NCBI RefSeq assembly: GCF_964275005.1
Contig: NC_092698.1
Location: 22,564,309-22,628,308 of the forward strand
Reading direction: 5' to 3'
Source of the DNA: Diadema setosum
Lineage: Eukaryota > Echinodermata > Echinoidea > Diadematoida > Diadematidae
Length of the DNA: 64,000 bases
Shown: positions 1 through 23,055 of the stretch, one piece after another
Layout of the letters: each line of letters opens with the position of its first letter
Position numbering within the stretch: the first letter of the stretch is position 1
Program-made: the position numbers and the translations under genes
Notes under the pieces: model-generated
Seen by the model: the letters and a program-made list of their open reading frames with translations, nothing else
Database searches by the model: none
Told to the model about the DNA's origin: nothing

Positions 1-256
1 GTATGTTGGGGTTTGTTTGTTTTTTTCCTCTTCTCTTCTTATTTTGGGGTTCCGGCTTAATAACACAGCAATTATTGTGTGTCTTGCGAATTTACGAGTA
101 AAGTTGAGATACATATATCACAAAACCTGTTGTGGCTTATTAAGAATACCGAAATTGTACGTGTATAAAAACAAAAGGTGTGTTTTGGTTTCATTCTACT
201 CATAGTGATATGGTATTAAATCCTTTTAAACTTATTTATTTTTTTTTTTTTTAAAG

Positions 257-13715
<13,459 letters not shown>

Positions 13716-14230
13716 AGCGAGGAATCATTCATGGATGCGATGGATACCAGCTACCTCCAAAGACCACGCCCACCTAGGCCTACTTCCTGGAGAAGCATGC
13801 AGTCGTGGAATGACATCCTCACTTTTTTCGAACCTGTGAAGTGAATGATTTACTCAAGCTTAGATTCAGATTTGATTTTAGATTTTGTCAGTTTTGAATT
13901 GTTGTCCCCTTTTCTCCCCTCCCCGCCCTGCGTATGATAAAATGTTCGGAAAATGCCAAATGTCAGAACGCCAAGTTGAATTAAACGTAAATATCGAGTT
14001 ATGCAGTGTCATATTTAAATACCTTTCGATGATATTCCCTCATCAATGTATTTCTCTAAATTTTCATGCTCGTAACTATCTCTGAGTACCTTTTGGAGTT
14101 ATATTCATTAAACGGTAACACGTCTATTGACGGAGATAAGCTTGTGTGATTTCTGATTTTATTTTCGTTGTCTTTCGCATTCGCTTGTTTGATATAATTT
14201 CTCATGCGCACCTTAACAAATAAACGATGT
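13716..14230 (+). other. Probable 3' untranslated region of gene 1 with AATAAA
   Basis: About 500 bp after the stop without coding signal. An AATAAA lies at 14219-14224 and is the first canonical poly(A) signal seen downstream. The UTR extent is inferred from that only. Confidence 0.45.
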
Positions 14231-14639
14231 ACAAATATGTGTAGGATGGAGAGCAAACTATATTTTTTCGAAATAGGAAGTTTTACGGCACTTCGGTGTC
14301 CACAGGCCAGTAACACGAATTAAATGTCTCTAGTTCTACCCTTTTTCTGGTAAGGTACGGCAAATTTCAACAAAATTAACTTTACAACAAAATTTGACAG
14401 CAACCATCGTATATTGTAGCTCAACTTCAACTGCGCTATACAAGTTTCTGGTAAGAAAAAAAAATCTTTATTTGACTGGCCATCTATCGTAAATTTTCAA
14501 TAGTTATGTTAGAAAAGAGTTAACATGGGTGTAAAGAAATTATAGATGGAGGCAACGGCACATATCGATAAAAAATAAATACAAGAAATTCTATCTCTGC
14601 ATATACATTCCTGCCCACAAATAGACACACATATACCAC

Positions 14640-15620
14640 ACTTTTGTCAACCTTTTATTTACTTTCTTTTTCATAAACAATATACAAATTCTGATTCTGA
14701 TCCTGATTTTATTTCTGAATTTCTTTTTCATACATAAATGAAGTACAAAGTCAATTGTACAAACAAATTGAGCACAGTATAAATTGAATCTTACAATTAA
14801 AACAAATAAATGATTAATTCAAGTATTCAACTTTTTTCCCCCTGACACAATACAAAATGAAAAGAAACTATTTTGTGCATACATTTATGCAAACATAAGT
14901 TACAGTATATCTCTTGCTCAAAGACAAATTAGGCAATTCTTGATGCACAGAAATTCAGGAGACCATCGTCATAAGCAAGCGCCTGACGAGGACAATAGCC
15001 TCAGAAATGATTGTATAAACAATAGAATACAACATTGTAAGAATTATATTATAACTCACCACTCACTGAGTGGCAATAAGGAGAAAGGGAGGGAAGAATG
15101 AGGGGAAAAGTGCAGCGGTACATTGTGCATTGTGCAAGATGTGGGATGTTTTCGTGGAGATGAGTTGTGAATATATGCTAATCAGCTAATGTTCATGTTT
15201 GTTGTGTATATATGATCAGTTCGGACCCCTTACTTTAACTATGGAAGTGGAAAAAAAAATAAAACAGATAAATAGCAACATGCTCTAACATTCAGATACA
15301 TGAGTTAACAACATATCTTTAAGATGTCTTTTACATAAGTAGATAGATCTACATTGCTTAAGGTCAACGGGAAAAAATTCCAAACATCAGGGCCATGATG
15401 TTTTAAGGATTTTTGTGCTAAAACAAATTCTTGGGTTTTCAAGATGATAATCAGATGAACGGCGAGTTGGGTAAGAATGAATATTGAAATTAGGAATTAG
15501 GAAATCATTGAACATCGAAGGAAGTTGGTTGAACGTGTGTTTGTGCATGAAAATTGCCGTTAGAAAAGTATGAATCTCATTAATCTTCAATGTTTTTAAT
15601 CCAATTCTTCAATGTTTTTA
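14640..15620 (-). mobile_element. LINE 3' end, Jockey/CR1-like
   Basis: On the minus strand, from 15590 down, IFMHKHTFNQLPSMFNDFLI and HSYPTRRSSDYHLENPRICF match the C-terminal ORF2 segment of the LINE at 27.4-29.0 kb ([30 protein letters not shown]). The sequence to 14640 is AT-rich like a LINE 3' UTR. 5'-truncated copy. Confidence 0.6.
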
Positions 15621-15879
15621 ATTAGTTAATTGCAAAATAAAACATATATTTAAGATTATTATGACAACATAAATTCCACATTGTCAATATTACGAATGAC
15701 AAAGAAAGAATTTTGTATATAAAAAAGGGGAAAGGTAAACAAATCAAACAGAAGGAAACAAGGCACCCCCACCCCATGTCCGGTGAACCCGCTCACATTC
15801 TCACTCACCCACATTCTTGAATCACAAAATTACAGTGCTGATATCGCCAGGGAAACATTAGTTATGGGCAAGGGCGTAC

Positions 15880-16008
15880 CGAGGGGGGGGGGGGGGGGTG
15901 TTTTGGGTGTTCAAACACCCCCCTTTGCCAAAAGGGGGGTGTTTAAGGTGTTCAAACACCCCCCTTGGGCAAAAGGGAGGTGTTTGAGCTATTCAACACC
16001 CCTCTTCA
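15880..16008. repeat. GTGTTCAAACACCCCC palindromic repeats
   Basis: Three tandem copies of a unit holding ggtgttcaaacacccccc with G-runs, next to the left end of the outer element. Probably its subterminal repeats. A related acaccccc stretch lies near the right end at 20631. Confidence 0.65.
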
Positions 16009-16432
16009 GCAATGCTTAGATGTTCACAAATGAAACAAAAGCTGTCTTTACCGCTTTATTTCCGTTTTGAATTCCGCCTTTCCTTTCTTTTGCGTTCATT
16101 CTCTCTCTCTCTCTCTTCCTTGAATGTTTGTGTGGATGATGATACATTATGGAGTTACATAATATCATACGCACTAAAGAACTCGTGTACAGTACGTGTT
16201 CATACTACGTTACTGCACCGCGCGCGAAGCTGACGCGCAAACAGTAGACATTCCCGATCCCTGCTTTGCTTTCTGACCGAATCGCGAAGATACATTGCGC
16301 ATAATGTTCACCGTTTACCGGTATTATACCGTACGCGGTACCGTAAATTGTGTATGATGTGTGTACAATGCATGCTGCGCTGCAGCCTATTATAGGCACA
16401 TTGCATGCTAAGTCAGTAGTATCAACTACCAA

Positions 16433-17674
16433 CAGTGGCGTATCTGGGGGGGGGGGGGGGGGCAAGGGGGCACGTGAAAAAAAAAAGAGAAAAAAGAAGA
16501 AGAAGAAGAAGAAGAAGAAGAAAAAAAAAACCTCGCCCGGACGGGGGAAGGAGAATGGGGGGGGGGGGGGGGGGCAGAAAACCAAATCAAACAAGATAAA
16601 AACAAAACATGAATTCCATGAATTCCATGTTTTGTAACGCTGAAATATAAAAATTTTCGGCTCGCTCGCTGCGCCCGCTCGCCAAAATTTATCAAAAAAA
16701 AAAAAATAAGAAGAACAAAACGTAATGATGACGTGGAAATATAAAAATTTCGGCTCACTCACTCGTAGTAAGTTAGAGTATTTTTCCAAGTCCTTAGTTT
16801 GTTGGCATAAATCGTTATCTATGAAGCCGTCACTATATCTTGATTAGAATTGTAAGATTTAATAACCAAAAAGTGACAAGAATTCCATGTTTTGTAAGGT
16901 TAAATACAAAAATTGTCGGCTCGCTCGCTGCGCTCGCTCGCCAAAATTTATCAAAATTTATCAGATTTTATATCACCCTCAAAAAAACACTTTTAAGTGC
17001 TCGAAAAAGCATATCAAGTGGACTTTTTTAAAGTCCCTACCGGGATGGGATTGGGGTTGAACACTGTTGGTATAAATCGTTATCTATAAGACCGTCACTA
17101 TATCTTGATTAGAATTGTCATTCGAAGATTTAATAACCAAAAATGACAAGAATTCCATGTTTTGTAAGCTGAAATACAAAAATTTTCGACTCGCTCGCTG
17201 CACTCGCTCGCCAAAATTCTTCAATATCTATTACATTTAAAACACCCTCAAAAGACCCCTTCTATAAGTGCTTGAAAAAGCACATCATGTGGACTTTTTT
17301 TAAGTCCCTACCGGGATGGGGTTGGACACTGTTGGTACAAATCGTTATCTATAAGGCCGTCACTATGATTAGAATTGTAATTCGAAGATTTAATAACCAA
17401 AAATAACAAGAATTCCATGTTATGTATAAAGCTGAAATATAAAAATTTTCGGCTCGCTTGCTGCGCTCACTCGCCAAAATATATCAAAATTTAGGGTTGC
17501 CTATTACATTTAAATCACCCTCAAAAGACCGCTCTTAAGTGCTTCAAAAAGTATATCATGAGGACTTTTTTTAAGTCCGTACCGGGATGGGGTTGGGGTT
17601 GAACACTTTTTCAGAAATTAGGGGCGCAATTTTCGCGCTTGCCACGGGCGCCGTTTTCCCTAGATACGCCACTG
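16433..17674. mobile_element. Inner hAT-like element with 8-bp target duplication ACTACCAA
   Basis: ACTACCAA at 16425-16432 and 17675-17682 flank CAGTGGCGTATCT and AGATACGCCACTG, perfect mirror ends. Inside are about five copies of a roughly 270-bp unit with aattccatgttttgta and a GCTCGCTCGCTGCGC-type block. It lies wholly within the 15869-20666 element, so it inserted later. Confidence 0.85.
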
Positions 17675-17922
17675 ACTACCAAGTACAGTCAGTATAGTAG
17701 CCTACTGGAAGCTGCAAGCTCTGGAAGCTCTGGGAGTAGCAAGTTACTTGCTACTCAATGTAATTAGTAATAGCTCATGGACTTGGTAATCTTTAGTAAT
17801 AGTAGATATGAATTTTTTCAATGACTGATAGTTAAAACTGAAAGATAACTGAGTGTGAGTCTACAAATTGTGGTTGGATGACTTTATTGCGCCTAAAATT
17901 CATTAGATATCTAGGTCTAGGA

Positions 17923-18523
17923 ACAGTGGCGTAACTACGGGGGCATGGGGAGGGGGGACCGTGCCCCCCCCCCCCCATCCGCTCGTTGAAAAAAAAGAAA
18001 AAAAAAAGAAAAAAAAAGGGAAAAAAAGGAAATGGTAATTCAAGGGTTAGTAAACTGCTTTTGAAATCGACATGAAAGGATGATCAAGAAAAAAAAAGAT
18101 ATTTTTCTAAGATTTCTTTTAACCATATAATTAAAGAGGTATAACATTGTTTAAAAAGCCCGGAGACGACAAAAGATTGTGATTCAGCGTGATTCCTGGT
18201 TGGCATTTTGAATACAAGCAGGATGTGCGCAGTGTACTCAGAATATCGGAATGGCAAAAAGCTTGATCATTGATTTTGCAGTGTTGCTTTACATACTAGT
18301 CTATATTAAAATGCCTTGCATAGCCAATAATAAGACTTGACCTTGGCTATTTCCTAACTTTTCCATGTATATGAAACACACACACTCACAAACACAAACA
18401 AATTAGGGGATGCTCTATATAAAGTGCAGATTTTGGACATCCTTCTCCCGCTTGGTCACTTCGACGCCCCGTCGCTGGTCATACCTCCCCCAATCATAAA
18501 CATAAACCGACACCCTTGACTAC
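17923..18523. mobile_element. Left end of a further CAGTGGCG element
   Basis: CAGTGGCGTAACTACGGGGG begins at 17923 and is followed by G- and C-runs and A-rich sequence. I found no matching right end, so only the left boundary is supported; the right limit given is simply where the next element's end begins. Confidence 0.4.
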
Positions 18524-20630
18524 CAGTGGCGGATCCAGGGGGCGCACCGGGCGCCCCCTCCCTCCAATGCGAAAAAAATATACATGTAGCTACAAACGAC
18601 AGTTTTTGGACGGTAAAATGTCAAAATTTTCAAGCTCGCTCGCTTCGCTCGCTCGCATTTAACCGTTATATGCCATTCTCCTGATGTTACTGCCAGTTAT
18701 TGCCAGCAGTTGCGCCCGGTGCGCCCCCCCCCCCCGAATTTCTAAAGCGAAAAAAATATAGCTTCAAACGGCAGTTTGGGGACTGTAAAATGTCAAAATT
18801 TTCAAGCTCGCTCGCTTCGCTCGCTCGCATTCAATCGTTATGCAATTATCCTGATGTTGCTGTCAGTAAATGCCAGCAGTTGCGCCCGGTGCGCCCCCTC
18901 CCCTTAATTTCTAAAGCGAAAACATATAGCTACAAACGGCAGTTTGGGGACTGTAAAATGTCAAAATTTTCAAGCTCGTTCGCTTCGCTCGCTCGCATTT
19001 TATCGTTATGCAATTCTCCTGATGTTGCTGTCAGTAATTGCCAGCAGTTGCGCCCGGTGCGCCCCCTCCCCTTAATTTCTAAGGCGAAAAAATATAGCTA
19101 CAAACGGCAGTTTGGTGACTGTAAAATGTCAAAATTTTCAAGCTCGCTCGCTTCGCTCGCTCGCATTTAATCGTTATGCAATTCTCCTGATGTTGCTGTC
19201 AGTAAATGCCAGCAGTTGCGCCCGGTGCGCCCCCTCCCCTTAATTTCTAAAGCGAAAAAATATAGCTACAAACGGCAGTTTGAGGACTGTAAAATGTCAA
19301 AATTTTCAAGCTCGTTCGCTTCGCTCGCTCGCATTTTATCGTTATGCAATTCTCCTGATGTTGCTGTCAGTAATTGCCAGCAGTTGCGCCCGGTGCGCCC
19401 CCTCCCCTTAATTTCTAAGGCGAAAAAATATAGCTACAAACGGCAGTTTGGTGACTGTAAAATGTCAAAATTTTCAAGCTCGCTCGCTTCGCTCGCTCGC
19501 ATTTAATCGTTATGCAATTCTCCTGATGTTGCTGTCAGTAAATGCCAGCAGTTGCGCCCGGTGCGCCCCCTCCCCTTAATTTCTAAAGCGAAAAAATATA
19601 GCTACAAACGGCAGTTTGAGGACTGTAAAATGTCAAAATTTTCAAGCTCGTTCGCTTCGCTCGCTCGCATTTTATCGTTATGCAATTCTCCTGATGTTGC
19701 TGTCAGTAATTGCCAGCAGTTGCGCCCGGTGCGCCCCCTCCCCTTAATTTCTAAGGCGAAAAAATATAGCTACAAACGGCAGTTTGGTGACTGTAAAATG
19801 TCAAAATTTTCAAGCTCGCTCGCTTCGCTCGCTCGCATTTAATCGTTATGCAATTCTCCTGATGTTGCTGTCAGTAAATGCCAGCAGTTGCGCCCGGTGC
19901 GCCCCCTCCCCTTAATTTCTAAAGCGAAAAAATATAGCTACAAACGGCAGTTTGAGGACTGTAAAATGTCAAAATTTTCAAGCTCGCTCGCTTCGCTCGC
20001 TCGCATTTAATCGTTATGCAATTATCCTGATGTTGCTGTCAGTAAATGCCAGCAGTTGCGCCCGGTGCGCCCCCCTCCCCTTAATTTCTAAAGCGAAAAA
20101 ATATAGCTACAAACGGCAGTTTGGGGACTGTAAAATGTCAATATTTTCAAGCTCGTTCGCTTCGCTCGCTCGCATTTTATCGCTATGCAATTCTCCTGAT
20201 GTTGCTGTCAGTAATTGCCAGCAGTTGCGCCCGGTGCGCCCCCTCCCCTTAATTTCTAAAGCGAAAAAATATAGCTGCCAACGGCAGTTTGGGGACTAAA
20301 AATTTCAAAATTTTCAAGCTCGCTCGCTTCGCTCGCTCGCATTTAATCGTTATGCCATTCTCCTGATGTTACTGCCAGCAACTGCCGCAACTGCCAGCAG
20401 TTGCACCCGGTGCAACCCCCTTAATTTCCAAAGCAAATATATATATATATTATATACATATATTATTATATAGCTTGAAACGGCAGTTTGGGGACTGTAA
20501 AATGTCAAAATTTTCAAGCTCGCTCGCTCCGCTCGCTCGCATTTAATTGTACAGTTATGCAATTCTGATGTTGCTTCCATGAGGTGCGCCCCCCCCCCCC
20601 CCCAATGTCTTGTCCCACGGTACGCCACTG
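18524..20630 (+). repeat. Higher-order tandem array, 168-bp unit, 336-bp dimer
   Basis: About a dozen copies of a 168-bp unit. Each holds gttgcgcccggtgcgccccc, a caaacggcagtttg palindrome and aagctcgctcgcttcgctcg. Two variants alternate (cgttcgctt with attttatcg, and cgctcgctt with atttaatcg), giving near-identical 336-bp dimers between about 18.87 and 19.98 kb. The unit length is divisible by three, so open frames of 96-156 codons run through it; these look fortuitous. The block starts with CAGTGGCGGATCC and ends with GGTACGCCACTG, transposon-like termini that do not match each other inward. Confidence 0.85.
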
Positions 20631-20699
20631 AACACCCCCCTCTAAAAAATCCTGGGTACGCCTATGGTTATGGGTGTGTAAAAAGGTAAAAAAAAGCAT

Positions 20700-21260
20700 A
20701 CAACCAACAACAAAAACCCAAACACTTACGTCCTACAGACTGCCGAACAGAATAAGAAATAGGTTCAATAAAATTACAATAATGCACGTACATTCCCTAA
20801 GTATTTAACTCGTCCCATTTCAATAAATGTAACCCTATTTTACAAGTTTTAGTCTCTAATTCCTTTTCCTGATCTTTATAATCTGTAATCATGATGAAAA
20901 TTTCATTTGTTGAATGAAGCACTCCTTCAGATTTGGAAAAATATATGATATATTTTATAATGAATGTAATGCAATTGCACATTTTGATTCTATGAACGTT
21001 TCCTTGATTCCCTATAACAATCAAATTCCAGTCACTGATACCTATTTCTTAAAATCTTATCTATTATTTCTTGCCAAGTCCTTTGAACTAATTCACATGA
21101 CAAAAACATAATGTGGATGCTTCTCCTCCTCCTTCTTACAAAAAGAACATAATTTATCAGATACAAATCCAAATCTATAAAGGTGCTCTTTATTCTATAA
21201 GGTACCATGTACGTGTAGTGACTTATATTGAAATTCCCTGTACTTAATTACTGCACGTCA
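20700..21260 (-). mobile_element. LINE 3' end, L1/Tx1-like
   Basis: On the minus strand, VIKYREFQYKSLHVHGTL and HLYRFGFVSDKLCSFCKKEE are followed by a region ending KTCKIGLHLLKWDELNT. This matches the Cys-containing C-terminus of L1/Tx1-type ORF2 proteins, with at least one in-frame stop. It is a different LINE family from the one at 27.4 kb. Confidence 0.55.
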
Positions 21261-21278
21261 TACACACACACATTTATG

Positions 21279-21326
<48 letters not shown>

Positions 21327-21341
21327 GCTAAATAATGACAA

Positions 21342-21372
<31 letters not shown>

Positions 21373-22109
21373 GTATACATAAATTCATCACGATGTAATC
21401 ATACATTTGTTTCCAATAGCGAAGGGAGATATGAGTTGATGAAAAAGCATTCTTCTGTTCTAGCTGAACTGCCTTGGCCAAACTCCAATGAGAGGTCCTT
21501 GTGCCGCAATTCAGTGACGTCATATAAAGGCCAGGCATCTGTCCCGTCGGTGGGTGTAACCCCACCCCTGCAAGACTTCCCCGGATGTCTGCGGGATTAA
21601 AGCAAGAGTTATTAAAAACAATACGATTATTCTCTCTCAATTCACTGGAAACTCAGTATGGAGAGATCTGATACAATGAAATAACTATATTGTCTATTTC
21701 AGCCATATACGTAGTGGCATTATACTCTTAAGATTTTAGCCAATAATGGAGCAGATTGCTTTCCCCCTATTCTGCAGTTGAATTCAATTAAGCATCTACT
21801 CTAAATTTAGAGCTTGGTTTTGATAAGTAATCACAGAACTCCGGTCTTAGACACCCGTTACTCCAAGAACCAAGACAGGACAATAAAAGACTGCAACTTT
21901 TTTCGAAATATGATTTTCAAATGAGGAATCTTAAGGCCAAGGAAGACCAGTGATTCTAACTGACGTGGATACCATCTTCTTCAAAACCTTTAACCCTCTG
22001 TGTGCCGCATTATATACTTTCCTGTCCATTTAGGTTTGTGTGTGAATTTTGTGCGCATTTGACTCACTGACATAGAAAGGGTTAATGCAAGAGCACAGCA
22101 TATACACGT
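21261..22109. other. Intergenic, TA microsatellites, no gene seen
   Basis: (TA)n tracts at 21280-21370, then unique-looking AT-rich sequence. I searched it on the minus strand for the missing C-terminal exon of gene 2 and found no match. Confidence 0.5.
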
Positions 22110-22361
22110 GATTATGTGATCAATAACCTATCAAACAAAGAATTATGTGATCAATAACCTATCAAACAAAGAATTATGTGATCAATAACCTATCAAACAA
22201 AGAATTATGTGATCAATAACCTATCAAACAAAGAGTTATGTGATCAATAACCTATCAAACAAAGAATTATGTGATCAATAACCTATCAAACAAAGAGTTA
22301 TGAGATCAATAACCTATCAAACAAAGAGTTATGTGATCAATAACCTATCAAACAAAGAGTG
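22110..22361. repeat. 31-bp minisatellite, about 8 copies
   Basis: The unit aattatgtgatcaataacct plus atcaaacaaag repeats about eight times with single-base variants (aagaatt/aagagtt, gtgat/gagat). It lies 110 bp beyond the last recognised exon of gene 2. Confidence 0.95.
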
Positions 22362-22471
22362 AAATAATGTACTGAAAGGGGAACCAATCGACGTTGAATG
22401 CTCGTCTTTCAAGAGACTTGTATCCCCCTCTCCCATCTCGGTGCATTTCAAGCAGTGGAGCAATGACTAAC

Positions 22472-22666
22472 CCCGACTTGGCAAAGTTGGTCCACGCCTT
22501 CATGATCTTCACCGAAAGCGCCTTTTCCTCCTCCGTCACGTTGTGACCTCGAACGTGGTAGAGTTCGTCGATGAATGGCATTCCGAAGACGTAGATGAGA
22601 TCCTCGCCGTGGCCAGCTTTCAACCAGGGCGTCGACGGCAAGATGTCCCGGTACTGGTAGACACTC
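22472..22666 (-). CDS. Gene 2 exon 8: catalytic His ([13 protein letters not shown])
   Basis: 195 bp, entered in phase 2 (acceptor tcgcag), left in phase 2 before gttagt as in gene 1. It encodes [20 protein letters not shown] with the triad His, then [20 protein letters not shown] and AKSG. If the donor were not used, the frame would read through about 32 unrelated residues to a stop beside the 31-bp minisatellite. That short alternative end is possible but has no family support. Confidence 0.87.
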
Positions 22667-22762
22667 CTGCGAAAACGGAAGTGTATCGTGACTTAGTTTA
22701 AAAGGATGGTATAGTCTCGGTTTAGATTGGCTTCAGGTTTCCAACTTTTTTGTGATATATAA

Positions 22763-22804
<42 letters not shown>

Positions 22805-23021
22805 TAATGAGTAATATCAGTATGAACGAGCATATAATCATAAGAGGAATTTAAGTTTATTTGATGAAAATTGGTTTTGAAATTTATTATGCAAAACAAG
22901 GCTATTTTAGTAAAAGGTGGGACCCCTTTTATTATAGGATCGCTTTGTTTTACTTCTGTTTTTGCACATCTCAGCCATTTCAAAACCGACTTTCATCAAA
23001 CTTTGAATTCCTCTTCGAATT

Positions 23022-23055
<34 letters not shown>

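Larger units (their letters stand above)
15869..20666. mobile_element. Outer CAG/CA-ended transposon (hAT-like) with 8-bp target duplication
   Basis: GTTATGGG at 15861-15868 and again at 20667-20674 flanks ends that mirror each other: CAAGGGCGTACCGAGG on the left, and on the right CATAGGCGTACCCAGG when read inward. An 8-bp duplication with such short inverted ends is typical of hAT elements. The 4.8-kb span is swollen by later insertions (16433-17674, ends at 17923 and 18524, and the 168-bp array). No transposase is recognisable. Confidence 0.7.

Noticed and set aside
16205-16789. 194-codon open frame on the minus strand
   Set aside because: Runs of Phe and Pro come from poly(A/G) and C tracts inside the inner transposon; no domain.
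18700-20299. Long open frames of 96-156 codons with repeated KAKKYSYKRQF and SKFSSSLASLARI
   Set aside because: They arise from a tandem repeat whose unit is a multiple of three; composition and context are those of a satellite, and no start context, splice site or family match supports a protein.
17923-20630. A single element running from CAGTGGCGTAACT at 17923 (or CAGTGGCGGATCC at 18524) to CCACTG at 20630
   Set aside because: Neither left end mirrors the right end beyond CAGTGGCG, and the flanking 8-mers do not match, so they belong to different elements.
22110-22361. CRISPR-like array (31-bp units)
   Set aside because: Units are contiguous with no spacers; it is a eukaryotic minisatellite.
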